Source of the DNA: Tichowtungia sp964398915
GTDB taxonomy: Bacteria > Verrucomicrobiota > Kiritimatiellia > Kiritimatiellales > Tichowtungiaceae
Length of the DNA stretch: 64,000 bases
Assembly: GCA_964398915.1 (NCBI GenBank)
Contig: CAYNOR010000001.1
Coordinates: 62,001 to 126,000, forward strand
Direction: 5' to 3'
The notes under the pieces are model-generated. The model was given only the letters and a program-made list of their open reading frames with translations. It was not told the origin of the DNA and did no database searches. Shown in pieces: positions 33,541 through 42,528 of the stretch (positions are counted from its first letter, which is position 1; each line of letters begins with the position of its first letter). The position numbers and the translations under genes were made by a program.

Positions 33541-34323
33541 ATGACCCCCTATTCAACCAAACAACTTCTTGACGTCTGCACTGAAGCGGCGCGCACAGCA
33601 GGCGAACACGCTCTAAAAAATATTCACCGGCGCGAAGAAGTCGCTCAGCATTTTGATCACGACATCAAACTGGTGATGGATAGCGAATGCCAGCACGTTG
33701 CCGAAAGTATTATTCACCGGCACTTCCCTGATCACGCCATTCTGGGTGAAGAAGGCTGCACAGCCAAAGATCACCCCTTCGAGTGGATTATTGATCCGAT
33801 CGACGGCACAGCGAATTACACACGCGGCATCCCGACGTGGTGCTGTTCGATTGCCGTACGGCGCGACAGCGAAATACTGGCCGGCTGTGTTTTTATTCCC
33901 GTTCAGAATGAATGCTATACGGCTGCCGTGGACAGCGCGGCTCTCTGTAACGGTCGCCCCATTCACGTTTCCACGGTTCCAACGCTTGAAAAAGCAACGT
34001 TCTTCACCGGGCTCACGAAGGATATCGACCCGCACTCTATCACTTTTTTCAGTGATATGGCACACCGCGCAAGTAAAATCCGGATACTCGGTTCAGCGGC
34101 CATCGATCTCTGCCATGTCGCCTGCGGCCGCTCGGACGGCTATTTTGAAGCCGGGTTATATCTCTGGGATATCGCTGCCGCGGCACTGATTGCCGAACGT
34201 GCCGGCGCAGTTTGCACCGCCTGGCCGCGTGCAGAGGAACACGGCTTGCGATTCCTCGGCACCAATCCTCACATTCACGCCGCCGCTCGCGAACTGGCTG
34301 AAGTCCACTTTGGAAACAGTTAA
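33541..34323 (+). CDS. Inositol-monophosphatase family phosphatase
   Basis: 260 residues with the metal and substrate motifs of the family: GEEGCTA near residue 72, IDPIDGTANYTRGIPTW near 86 and WDIAAAALIAERAGA near 210. The fold hydrolyses small phosphate esters such as inositol phosphate, histidinol phosphate or PAP. hisB is also in the window, but no other his gene, so histidinol-phosphatase is only a possibility. It is cytosolic, with 21 nt between it and the CorA-like gene. Confidence 0.93.
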   Translation: MTPYSTKQLLDVCTEAARTAGEHALKNIHRREEVAQHFDHDIKLVMDSECQHVAESIIHRHFPDHAILGEEGCTAKDHPFEWIIDPIDGTANYTRGIPTWCCSIAVRRDSEILAGCVFIPVQNECYTAAVDSAALCNGRPIHVSTVPTLEKATFFTGLTKDIDPHSITFFSDMAHRASKIRILGSAAIDLCHVACGRSDGYFEAGLYLWDIAAAALIAERAGAVCTAWPRAEEHGLRFLGTNPHIHAAARELAEVHFGNS

Positions 34324-34339
34324 GAACAGATCACACATC

Positions 34340-35161
34340 ATGAAAAAGAGAAAACGTCCTGATCTGCATCACCTCTATGAAGCCTCTGTACAAGGGGTTG
34401 AAACCGATATCGATTTCGCCGTACGTATCTTCAAAAATAAGCGCAAATACGCTCCAAGCGATCTACGCGAAGATTTCTGCGGCACGGCAGCGCTCGCCTG
34501 TGACTGGGTGCGGCGCTCGCCGCAGCATCGCGCATGGGGTGTAGACTTTGACCGCCCGACGCTCGACTGGGGTATTGCACACAATGCGGCGCAACTCGGC
34601 GGGCAGGCCGGTAAACTGAAACTGCTCTGTGCCGACGTATTGAAAGTCAAAACACCGCCGGTTGATCTGGTCATGGCGCTCAACTTTTCCTACTGCGTTT
34701 TCAAAACGCGCGACCTGCTGCTTAATTATTTCACAAAGGTACAACGCGCGCTAAAAACAGAAGGACTGTTCATCATCGATATTTACGGCGGCACCGAGTC
34801 CGTTGGAACGAAACTGGAACCGCGCAAAATTAAATCGTTTACTGCCGCAGACGGAACCGGGATCCCGGCTTTCACCTACATTTGGGATCAGGCTGAATAC
34901 AACGTGATCGACCATCACGTCGTAAACTACATCCACTTCAAAATTCCAGGTATCGGAAAAATTGAAAAGGCCTTTACCTACGACTGGCGGCTGTGGACAC
35001 TGCCCGAATTGCAGGAACTACTGCTCGAAGCCGGATTTAAGTCGGTGGAGGTCTATCTGCACGACTGGACCAAAGACGGCGAATCGGACGACATTTACCG
35101 CCGCCGTACCCGTTACGAAAACGCCCTTGGCTGGGTCGCCTACGTTGTCGGCATCAAATAA
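34340..35161 (+). CDS. Class I SAM-dependent methyltransferase
   Basis: 273 residues from ATG 34340; an open frame upstream overlaps the phosphatase gene and is not used. LREDFCGTAALACDWVR is an unusual motif I, followed by WGVDFDRPTLDWG (motif II) and LCADVLKVKTPPVDLVMALNFSYC. The large family with the DFCGTA motif is often annotated as class I methyltransferase with unknown substrate. The tail LHDWTKDGESDDIYR-type sequence is typical for this subgroup. Confidence 0.85.
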   Translation: MKKRKRPDLHHLYEASVQGVETDIDFAVRIFKNKRKYAPSDLREDFCGTAALACDWVRRSPQHRAWGVDFDRPTLDWGIAHNAAQLGGQAGKLKLLCADVLKVKTPPVDLVMALNFSYCVFKTRDLLLNYFTKVQRALKTEGLFIIDIYGGTESVGTKLEPRKIKSFTAADGTGIPAFTYIWDQAEYNVIDHHVVNYIHFKIPGIGKIEKAFTYDWRLWTLPELQELLLEAGFKSVEVYLHDWTKDGESDDIYRRRTRYENALGWVAYVVGIK

Positions 35162-35233
35162 TTCTTATTTTTCCCGGTTTACTTCATCCTTATCCATGTC
35201 GATAATGACTTTGAAAAAGAGAGGGATATAGAT

Positions 35234-35635
35234 ATGAAAATACTCGCGACCATTGACTTCTCGACCACATCCGAAGCGATCCTGAAGGTCACAAAGACCT
35301 ATGCTAAAAAACTGGATGCAGAAGTGTTCCTGATGCATGCCGAGCCTTTACCGGCCGATTTGACTCAGGAAGAGTCCAATACGAAACCGGAGTCTATCCG
35401 CCTGAAAAAAGATGCTCAGGCTCTTGAACGGGCCGGAGTAAAAGTGACCCCCGTCTTTGTGCAAGGCCCGGCCTGCGAAACGATTCTTGAAACCGCAATG
35501 AACCTCAAGGTCGACCTGATCATCATCGGAGCTCATGGTCATGGAAAAGCAAGCTGCAACGTGCCGATCGGTCATATCAGCGAATGTATTCTATTCAGGT
35601 CCAATGTACCGGTGCTGGTGGTTCCGGCGAACTGA
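35234..35635 (+). CDS. Universal stress protein, UspA family (second copy)
   Basis: 133 residues: KILATIDFSTTSEAILKV at the N-terminus, then VDLIIIGAHGHGKASCNVPIGHISECILFRSNVPVLVV. The nucleotide-binding glycines are changed relative to the copy at 1186 (GAHGHGKASC rather than GTHGRTGMKH). ATG 35234 follows AGAGAGGGATAT. A perfect hairpin terminator follows 26 nt after the stop. Confidence 0.88.
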   Translation: MKILATIDFSTTSEAILKVTKTYAKKLDAEVFLMHAEPLPADLTQEESNTKPESIRLKKDAQALERAGVKVTPVFVQGPACETILETAMNLKVDLIIIGAHGHGKASCNVPIGHISECILFRSNVPVLVVPAN

Positions 35636-35661
35636 TGTTTTTTGAATAAAAAACCCTTCCA

Positions 35662-35694
35662 AAGCCCTTTTTCAAATCATTTGAAAAAGGGCTT
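35662..35694. terminator. Perfect 16-bp hairpin after universal stress gene
   Basis: AAGCCCTTTTTCAAAT pairs exactly with ATTTGAAAAAGGGCTT around one C. The U-rich stem makes it a plausible bidirectional intrinsic terminator, isolating gyrB. Confidence 0.85.
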
Positions 35695-35900
35695 CTCCGT
35701 GTCTAAAAACTCCCCTCCTCCTGAAGAATCCGGCCCGTCTTTTTTCAGAGGTTTAAAAAACAGTTCGCGCAAGGATAAAATCGTATAAAACCCCTGTTTT
35801 TTCTCATTTTTTTCGCACATTTCGCTCTATTTTTAGTGGCCTCGTCCGAACAATTTCTATATGATGCAAGCTTTAGAATTTGAGAGGAAAAACAACCACC

Positions 35901-38345
35901 ATGTCAGACGAAAAACTTGAGCAGCAACCGAAGAAAAATACGGAGTACGGCGCAGATCAGATTACCGTTCTGGAGGGCATGGCAGCCGTCCGTAAACGCC
36001 CCGCCATGTACATCGGCGACACCGGCGTGCGCGGCTATCATCACTGCGTTTATGAAGTCGTTGATAACTCCATTGACGAGGCACTGGCCGGATATTGCAC
36101 GCATGTTGAGGTTGCCATCAATTCCGACGGCTCCCTCACCGTCACCGACGACGGCCGCGGCATTCCGGTGGATATGCACCCGACCGAACACAAGCCAGCC
36201 GTTGAAGTGGTGCTGACGGTTTTACATGCAGGCGGCAAGTTCGACAACGACTCCTACAAGGTTTCCGGCGGGTTGCACGGCGTAGGCGTATCCTGCGTAA
36301 ATGCGCTCTCCGAATGGCTTGAAGTCGAGGTCTGCCGCGACGGACAGGTTCATCATCAGCGTTTTAAACGCGGTGCAGCCGTTTCCAAACTGGAAGTCAT
36401 CGGAAAAACCCAGAAGACCGGGACCAAAGTCACGTTCAAACTCGACCATGAAATTTTCACCCACGAAGGATTTCAGTGGGATATTCTTGCCTCACGTTTG
36501 CGCGAACTGGCGTTCCTGAATCGCGGCGTGCGTATCCGCCTGACACAGGAAGAGCCGCAACGCGAAGAGACCTTTGAATATGAAGGCGGCATCTGTGAGT
36601 TTGTGCGCCACCTGAACAAAGGAAAACTTCCGATTCATCCGGATGTGATCTATTTCGAACGTACCCGCGACGGTGTTACGGCTGAAATCGCCATGCAGTA
36701 CAGCGATGCGTACAACGAAAGCATCTACACCTTTGCCAATAATATTAACACCATCGAAGGAGGTACGCATCTTTCCGGCTTCCGCAGTGCCCTCACCCGT
36801 ACGGTTAATCAATATGCAAAAACAAACAAGCTGATCAAAGACGACAAGCAGGCCATGAGCGGCGATGACATCCGCGAAGGGCTCACCGCCGTCATCAGCG
36901 TGAAAATTCCCAATCCGCAATTTGAAGGCCAGACCAAAACCAAACTCGGAAACGGCGAAGTTCAGGGAATTGTCGAAGGGATCGTCAATGAAGAACTCGG
37001 CACCTATTTTGAGGAAAATCCGTCTGTCGCCCGCGGATTAATTGAAAAAGCCATGCTGGCCGCCCGCGCCCGCGATGCCGCGCGTAAAGCCCGCGATCTG
37101 ACCCGCCGCAAGGGCGCGCTCGAAAGCGGCGGCCTGCCGGGTAAACTGGCCGACTGCTCCAGCCGTGATCCGGCGCTGTGCGAACTCTACATCGTAGAAG
37201 GAGACTCCGCAGGCGGCTCCGCCAAGCAGGGACGCGACCGCGAATTCCAGGCGATCCTGCCGGTAAAGGGTAAAGTCATCAACGTCGAAAAAGCCCGTTT
37301 AGACAAGGTGCTGGCCAATGAGGAAATCCGTACCATGATCACCGCCATCGGAACCGGAATCGGCGCCGATGAATTTGATCTGAGCAAAACGCGCTATAAC
37401 ACGATTGTCATCATGACCGATGCGGACGTCGACGGCGCACACATCCGTACGCTGCTGCTGACCTTCTTCTATCGCCAGATGCCTCAATTGATCGAAGCGG
37501 GCTACATCTATATCGCCCAGCCGCCGCTCTACAAAATCAAGCGCAAGAAGCGCGAGGAGTACATCGAAAGCGAAGCCCATCTCACCCGCATCCTGCTAGA
37601 CCTCGGCTCCGAAGACCAGACGCTCGTATGTCACCTCGGCAATACACTGCTGGAATCAGAACAACTGCCGGACGTGCTGCTGCTGCTCAGCGATGTGGAA
37701 CGCATCGCTCAGCAGATGGCCCGCCGCGGCGTTGATTTTGAAGATTACGTCCGCCGCCTGACCAGTGACTGCCGCCTGCCCGCATTCCGTGTTGAAATTG
37801 ACCATGGCGAGGGCGATCCGCAAATTCATTATGTTTTCAACGATACTGAACTCCGCGCCTTACGCGAACAGACCGAAGCCGCACTGGGTAAAGAACTTGA
37901 AATCGGTGATTCGCTGACCGGTGGACCGGGATTCCGCTGGATGGAAATCCATACGGCTGAACGGCTGGAAAAACTGATTGCTCAACTGGAAGCCAAAGGA
38001 TTCCACGCCCGCTGCCTTTCACACCTCGACACCCCCGAATTTTATCTAACGGATGAAAAGGGCGAGAAGAAGGCACTGCATTCCTTACTGGAACTGCTCA
38101 CCACGATTCGTGAGCTGGGCCGCCGCGGGCTGTCGATTCAACGTTACAAAGGTCTCGGGGAAATGAATCCCGAACAGCTGTGGGAAACCACCATGGATCC
38201 AGCCAAACGCAAGATGACCCGCGTGGTCCTCGAGGATGTCGTTAAGGCCGACCAAATGTTTACCATTCTGATGGGCGATGAAGTTGAACCGCGCCGCGAG
38301 TTTATTGAAAAAAACGCCCTCAACGTGCAAAACCTCGATATTTAA
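35901..38345 (+). CDS. gyrB: DNA gyrase subunit B
   Basis: 814 residues from ATG 35901; a TTG at 35880 in frame overlaps the AGAGGA ribosome site. GHKL ATPase: KRPAMYIGDTG, EVVDNSIDEALAG and VSGGLHGVGVSCVNALS. The TOPRIM domain has EGDSAGGSAKQGRDREFQAI and DADVDGAHIR. The C-terminal region has IQRYKGLGEMNPEQLWETT. A bacterial-length GyrB with an insert after the TOPRIM (about 560-720). A possible -10 (TATATGAT) lies near 35859. gyrA follows 21 nt later. With GyrA it introduces negative supercoils. Confidence 0.97.
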   Translation: MSDEKLEQQPKKNTEYGADQITVLEGMAAVRKRPAMYIGDTGVRGYHHCVYEVVDNSIDEALAGYCTHVEVAINSDGSLTVTDDGRGIPVDMHPTEHKPAVEVVLTVLHAGGKFDNDSYKVSGGLHGVGVSCVNALSEWLEVEVCRDGQVHHQRFKRGAAVSKLEVIGKTQKTGTKVTFKLDHEIFTHEGFQWDILASRLRELAFLNRGVRIRLTQEEPQREETFEYEGGICEFVRHLNKGKLPIHPDVIYFERTRDGVTAEIAMQYSDAYNESIYTFANNINTIEGGTHLSGFRSALTRTVNQYAKTNKLIKDDKQAMSGDDIREGLTAVISVKIPNPQFEGQTKTKLGNGEVQGIVEGIVNEELGTYFEENPSVARGLIEKAMLAARARDAARKARDLTRRKGALESGGLPGKLADCSSRDPALCELYIVEGDSAGGSAKQGRDREFQAILPVKGKVINVEKARLDKVLANEEIRTMITAIGTGIGADEFDLSKTRYNTIVIMTDADVDGAHIRTLLLTFFYRQMPQLIEAGYIYIAQPPLYKIKRKKREEYIESEAHLTRILLDLGSEDQTLVCHLGNTLLESEQLPDVLLLLSDVERIAQQMARRGVDFEDYVRRLTSDCRLPAFRVEIDHGEGDPQIHYVFNDTELRALREQTEAALGKELEIGDSLTGGPGFRWMEIHTAERLEKLIAQLEAKGFHARCLSHLDTPEFYLTDEKGEKKALHSLLELLTTIRELGRRGLSIQRYKGLGEMNPEQLWETTMDPAKRKMTRVVLEDVVKADQMFTILMGDEVEPRREFIEKNALNVQNLDI

Positions 38346-38366
38346 AGAACAGGAAAATTTACCGCA

Positions 38367-40925
38367 ATGAACACACTACAGCACCAACGTATTGATCTGA
38401 TCAATATTGAAGACGAAATGCAACGCGCCTACATTGATTACTCAATGAGCGTAATCATCGGCCGCGCCCTGCCCGATGCACGCGACGGCATGAAACCCGG
38501 CAACCGCCGCATTCTCTTCGCCATGAAAGAACGTGGATGGAACAGTAGCAAGCCGTTCGTCAAATGCGCGAAAGTGGTCGGGGAAGTAATCGGTAATTAT
38601 CACCCGCACGGTGACACGGCGGTCTATGACACCATGGTACGCATGGCGCAGGATTTCTCCATGCGCTGCATGCTGATCAATGGACAGGGAAACTTCGGTT
38701 CAATCGACGGTGACCGCCCTGCCGCTTACCGGTATACCGAATGTAAACTGCTCCCGCTGGCCGAAGACATGCTCGCGGATATCGAAAAGAACACCGTCGA
38801 TATGCGCCCCAACTTCGACGAAACACTGATGGAGCCGACCGTTCTGCCTGCACGCATCCCTAATCTTCTCATCAATGGAAGCACCGGGATCGCCGTCGGG
38901 ATGGCTACCAATATTCCGCCGCATAACCTGAGCGAAGTGATCGACGGAACCATCCACCTGATCGAGAATCCGGATGCCGGCGTCGAAGATCTCTGCCAGT
39001 TCATCAAAGGCCCCGACTTCCCGACCGCCGGTATTGTGCATGGACTGGGCGGTATCAAATCGATGTATCTCACAGGTCGCGGACGCATCCGGATGCGCGG
39101 CAAAGCGGACATCGAAGAATTCGGCAATAACCGCGAACGCATCATCATCACCGAAATCCCCTACGCGGTGAACAAGGCCTCGATGATTATCAAGATGGCC
39201 GAGCTGGTGCGCGAAAAGCGGCTTGAAGGCATATCCGATATCCGCGACGAATCCGGCAAGCTCGGTATCCGCGTGGTCATCGAGCTGAAAAAAGGCGCGA
39301 TCGGCAAAGTGGTGCTCAACAATATTTACAAGCACACACAACTGGCGAGCACCTTTGGCGCGATCATGCTGGCGATTGATAATGGCCGCCCGCGCATCAT
39401 GAATCTCAAAGAACTGCTCCAGTGCTTCATCAAACATCGCTTCGAAGTGATCACCCGCCGCACACAGTTCGACCTCGATAAGGCGCATGCGCGGGCTCAC
39501 ATCCTCGAAGGGTTGCTGATCGCTCTCGACAACCTCGACGAAGTCGTCCGGATCATCCGCGCATCCAAAGCCCGCGAAGAAGCTCAGGCCAGACTGGTCG
39601 AGCGTTTCCACTTCAGCGAATTGCAGGTCAAAGCGATTCTCGACATGCGCCTCTACCAGCTGACCGGTCTCGAACGTGAAAAAATCCAGGCTGAGTTCGA
39701 TGAACTGCAGAAATTAATCGCTTACCTGACAGACCTGCTGGAACACAAAGAAAAAATCTACGGCGTCATCAAAGACGATCTGGCCGAAATCAAAGCCAAG
39801 TACGGCGACCCGCGCCGCACACAGCTGGAAATTGACGAAGGCGAAATTGACATCGAAGATCTGATTGCCGACGAACCCTGCGTGATTACACTTTCCAACA
39901 CCGGCTACATCAAGCGCGTACCCGTTGACACCTACCGTCAGCAGCGCCGCGGCGGAAAAGGCGTAGTCGGCATGGACACCAAGGACGAGGATTTCGTGGA
40001 ACATGTCTTCACGGCCTCCACACATGATTACCTGCTCTGCTTCACTCAGGCTGGCCGTATGTACTGGCTTAAAGCCTACCACGTACCGGAAGGCAGCCGT
40101 CAGTCGCGCGGCCGCGCACTCGCCAACGTCATTGAAATGGGACCCGACGAAAAACTGGCCGCCATTCTCTGCGTACGCGAACTCGACGACGACGTGCACA
40201 ATCTGCTGATGGCCACCAAGAACGGAATTATCAAAAAAACGGTTCTGTCGGCCTATAAGAATATCCGCGCCGGCGGTATCAATGCCATTAACATTGATGA
40301 AGGCGACCAGCTCATCGGCGTACAGCTTACAACCGGTGAAAATGAGATCATCCTCAGCATGCACAACGGAAAAGCCATCCGCTTTAAAGAGCAGGATGCC
40401 CGTCCGCTGGGCCGCGTTTCGCGCGGCGTCAAAGGCGTTACACTTGAAAGCGGCGACGAAGTCGTCTCCATCGAAATCGTCAATACGGAGGCGACCATGA
40501 TGGTCATCACCGAAAACGGCTACGGCAAACGGACGAACTTTGACGAATACCGCCTGCAAAGCCGCGGCGGTAAAGGAATCATCAGCATCCAGACCACCGA
40601 GCGCAACGGCAAAGTCGCCAGCGCCCACGCCGTTACCGATGAACACCGTATCATGCTCATCTCCCAGAACGGACAGATGATCTGTATCGGTGCCAGCGAC
40701 CTGCGCGTTATCGGACGCAATACGCAGGGCGTGCGTCTGGTCAATCTCAGCGAAGGCGACAAGATCGTCTCCGCCGCCGTACTTGATGCAGAAGAAGCGC
40801 CGGAAACAGCCCCCGTACTCGAAGCCGTCGAAACGCCCGCCGAAGGGTTGCCGGAAACGGAAATCCTCGACGAATCCGATGTAGTAATCGATGACGAAGA
40901 AACCCCTGAAGAATCGGCTGAATAG
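38367..40925 (+). CDS. gyrA: DNA gyrase subunit A
   Basis: 852 residues. The breakage-reunion domain has NYHPHGDTAVYDTMVRMAQDF and catalytic Tyr in AAYRYTECKL near 123. The C-terminal domain holds a clear GyrA-box QQRRGGKGV near 528 and a second QSRGGKGI near 732 within beta-pinwheel blades, which marks it as gyrase rather than topoisomerase IV. The tail from about 805 is acidic and low-complexity (EAPETAPVLEAVETPAEG, DEEETPEESAE-like). It forms A2B2 with GyrB encoded just upstream. Confidence 0.97.
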   Translation: MNTLQHQRIDLINIEDEMQRAYIDYSMSVIIGRALPDARDGMKPGNRRILFAMKERGWNSSKPFVKCAKVVGEVIGNYHPHGDTAVYDTMVRMAQDFSMRCMLINGQGNFGSIDGDRPAAYRYTECKLLPLAEDMLADIEKNTVDMRPNFDETLMEPTVLPARIPNLLINGSTGIAVGMATNIPPHNLSEVIDGTIHLIENPDAGVEDLCQFIKGPDFPTAGIVHGLGGIKSMYLTGRGRIRMRGKADIEEFGNNRERIIITEIPYAVNKASMIIKMAELVREKRLEGISDIRDESGKLGIRVVIELKKGAIGKVVLNNIYKHTQLASTFGAIMLAIDNGRPRIMNLKELLQCFIKHRFEVITRRTQFDLDKAHARAHILEGLLIALDNLDEVVRIIRASKAREEAQARLVERFHFSELQVKAILDMRLYQLTGLEREKIQAEFDELQKLIAYLTDLLEHKEKIYGVIKDDLAEIKAKYGDPRRTQLEIDEGEIDIEDLIADEPCVITLSNTGYIKRVPVDTYRQQRRGGKGVVGMDTKDEDFVEHVFTASTHDYLLCFTQAGRMYWLKAYHVPEGSRQSRGRALANVIEMGPDEKLAAILCVRELDDDVHNLLMATKNGIIKKTVLSAYKNIRAGGINAINIDEGDQLIGVQLTTGENEIILSMHNGKAIRFKEQDARPLGRVSRGVKGVTLESGDEVVSIEIVNTEATMMVITENGYGKRTNFDEYRLQSRGGKGIISIQTTERNGKVASAHAVTDEHRIMLISQNGQMICIGASDLRVIGRNTQGVRLVNLSEGDKIVSAAVLDAEEAPETAPVLEAVETPAEGLPETEILDESDVVIDDEETPEESAE

Positions 40926-40930
40926 ACAAA

Positions 40931-40991
40931 GTGGGACAGGCATCCTGCCTGTCTACCCATGCAATGCAGACAGGCAAGATGCCTGTCCCAC
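40931..40991. repeat. Near-perfect 24-bp inverted repeat between gyrA and SUI1 gene
   Basis: Arms 40931-40954 (gtgggacaggcatc...) and 40968-40991 (...gatgcctgtcccac) match at 23 of 24 positions around a 13-base loop. It starts five bases after the gyrA stop and ends three bases before the next ATG, so that gene has no visible ribosome site outside the hairpin. Confidence 0.93.
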
Positions 40992-40994
40992 ATT

Positions 40995-41351
40995 ATGAAC
41001 ATCGACCTGAGCAACTTCGACATCGGTCCGGAGTGGAATAAAACCGCGCCGGGCTTTACCTTGCCGCCGAAGAAAAACAATCAGCCGCAAAAACCGTCTG
41101 CCCCCAGGAACGACGGTATTGTGCGTGTCGGGCGGGAAACCAAAGGCCGTAAGGGCGCAGGTGTCACGGTGATTACCGGAATTCCTTCACATCCCGAAGG
41201 GCTCGAAAAGCTGGCGAAGCAGTTTAAGCAGCAGTGCGGAACCGGCGGAACCGTCAAAAACGGCGTCATCGAAATTCAGGGCGATCACCGCGACCTGCTC
41301 GTGAAAGAATTATCCGCCCTCGGATATACCGTAAAAAGGGCGGGCGGATAG
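40995..41351 (+). CDS. SUI1/YciH translation initiation factor-like protein
   Basis: 118 residues from ATG 40995. A short N-terminal tail with Lys/Pro/Gln is followed by the SUI1 fold: VRVGRETKGRKGAGVTVITG, then LEKLAKQFKQQCGTGGTVKNGVIEIQGDHRDLL. This is the bacterial eIF1-like YciH family, implicated in start-site discrimination on the 30S subunit. The ribosome site is replaced by the arm of a long hairpin, so initiation may be inhibited unless the structure opens or translation is coupled otherwise. Confidence 0.92.
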   Translation: MNIDLSNFDIGPEWNKTAPGFTLPPKKNNQPQKPSAPRNDGIVRVGRETKGRKGAGVTVITGIPSHPEGLEKLAKQFKQQCGTGGTVKNGVIEIQGDHRDLLVKELSALGYTVKRAGG

Positions 41352-41419
41352 TCGAAAGTCAAAGGTCTGAATGTCTAAGGTCGATTTATTCTGACTTTAG
41401 ACTTTCAGACTTTCGACCT
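41350..41419. repeat. Palindromic repeat between convergent SUI1 and parvulin genes
   Basis: gtcgaaagtcaaaggtctg near 41351 and cagactttcgac near 41406-41417 are inverted copies of gactt/aagtc words repeated two to three times per arm. It fills the gap between convergent stop codons and may also act as a terminator. Confidence 0.7.
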
Positions 41420-41428
41420 GAGACTCTC

Positions 41429-41710
41429 TTACGCCGTCCGCATCGTCACCTCAACCAGATGATAGCCAAACTGCGTTTTAACCGGCCCTTGAACCTTGCC
41501 GATTTCTGCACTGAAAACTACCTGATCAAACTCGCGAACCATTTGCCCGGGCGAAAAAGTTCCCAGCGCCCCGCCCTGCTGGCCGGACGGACATTGCGAA
41601 TGCTTTTTCGCCAGTGCGGCAAAATCCGCGCCATCGGCGATCTGCTGTTTGAGTTTATTGCACTCTGCTTCGGTGCTGACGAGAATGTGTCTTGCTGCGG
41701 CCTTGGCCAT
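41429..41710 (-). CDS. ppiC: Parvulin-type peptidyl-prolyl isomerase, single domain
   Basis: 93 residues, the same size as stand-alone parvulin. ARHILVSTEAECNKL, FAALAKKHSQCPSG, GALGTFSPGQMVREFDQVVF and KTQFGYHLVEV are the family landmarks. AAAGGA lies six bases before ATG 41710; an ATG two codons upstream abuts the site. The open frame extends far upstream over the hisB region but is not conserved. No signal peptide, so cytosolic. It accelerates prolyl cis-trans isomerisation. Confidence 0.95.
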   Translation of the reverse strand: MAKAAARHILVSTEAECNKLKQQIADGADFAALAKKHSQCPSGQQGGALGTFSPGQMVREFDQVVFSAEIGKVQGPVKTQFGYHLVEVTMRTA

Positions 41711-41860
41711 AATCATTCCTTTGGTTAGTGAAAGTCGGTAAAATGCCTTGTTTTGCACATAAATCAACCCGCAACTTACCCGACAGCAAATGTTTTCGTG
41801 CTTGATGGAAGCCGGATGGACTTCTAAGTTATCCGCACACCTCAACCGACAGGACCAGTT

Positions 41861-42463
41861 ATGGGCAAACAGCGTAAAGCAACGGTACAGCGCAAGACGA
41901 ACGAAACGGATATCTGTCTGTCGATCAACCTCGACGGCACCGGCAAATACTCGATTGAAACCGGTGTGCCGTTCTTCAACCACATGCTGGAACTGCTTTC
42001 CAAACACTCGCTGATCGACATGGACATCAAAGCCTCCGGCGATATTCAGGTGGACTACCATCACCTGATCGAGGATGTCGGTCTGGCGCTCGGACAGGCG
42101 TTTAACGAAGCGCTCGGCGAACGGCGCGGCATCAATCGCTACGGGTTCTGGCTGCTTCCGATGGACGATGCGCTCGCCAGTGCCGAAGTATCGCTCGATC
42201 TCGGTGGACGCCCCTACCTCGTCTACGAAATTTCCAATAAGAAAAATCTGATCCGCGATTTCGACACCGACATTCTCGGACACTTCTGGCGCTCGTTTTG
42301 CGACACCGCCAAACTGAATCTGCACATCGACCAGAAATACGGCGAAGACCTGCACCACGCCCACGAAGCCGTATTCAAAGCCGTCGCCCGCGCCCTGCGC
42401 ATGGCCTGCACCGCCGACGAACGCGCCCTTGACGCCTTGCCGTCGAGCAAGGGAAAAATCTGA
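41861..42463 (+). CDS. hisB: Imidazoleglycerol-phosphate dehydratase
   Basis: 200 residues, monofunctional length. Metal-binding motifs are FFNHMLELLSKHS, YHHLIEDVGLALGQA and the C-terminal HHAHEAVFKAVARALR. It catalyses the dehydration step of histidine synthesis in the cytosol. No other his genes are adjacent, so histidine genes are scattered in this genome. ATG 41861 has no strong Shine-Dalgarno (CAGTT before it). Confidence 0.96.
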   Translation: MGKQRKATVQRKTNETDICLSINLDGTGKYSIETGVPFFNHMLELLSKHSLIDMDIKASGDIQVDYHHLIEDVGLALGQAFNEALGERRGINRYGFWLLPMDDALASAEVSLDLGGRPYLVYEISNKKNLIRDFDTDILGHFWRSFCDTAKLNLHIDQKYGEDLHHAHEAVFKAVARALRMACTADERALDALPSSKGKI

Positions 42464-42484
42464 GAGAATGATAATTTATAACCT

Positions 42485-42515
42485 ATAAGTGATGAATATT
42501 ACGTTTATCACTTAT
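42485..42515. terminator. Hairpin between convergent hisB and rlmN
   Basis: ATAAGTGAT at 42485-42493 and ATCACTTAT at 42507-42515 form a perfect nine-base stem in an AT-rich gap, with a third related word (cttatcactt) before the rlmN stop. Likely a shared terminator or a further palindromic repeat. Confidence 0.55.
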
Positions 42516-42528
42516 CGTTCAGAGCTTA

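Noticed and set aside
39714..40943. A 409-codon minus-strand open frame within gyrA
   Set aside because: It is the antisense shadow of the gyrA C-terminal domain with no family signature.
41711..42364. Long N-terminal extension of the parvulin gene
   Set aside because: The upstream frame is antisense to hisB; the 93-residue form has its own ribosome site and the family's standard length.
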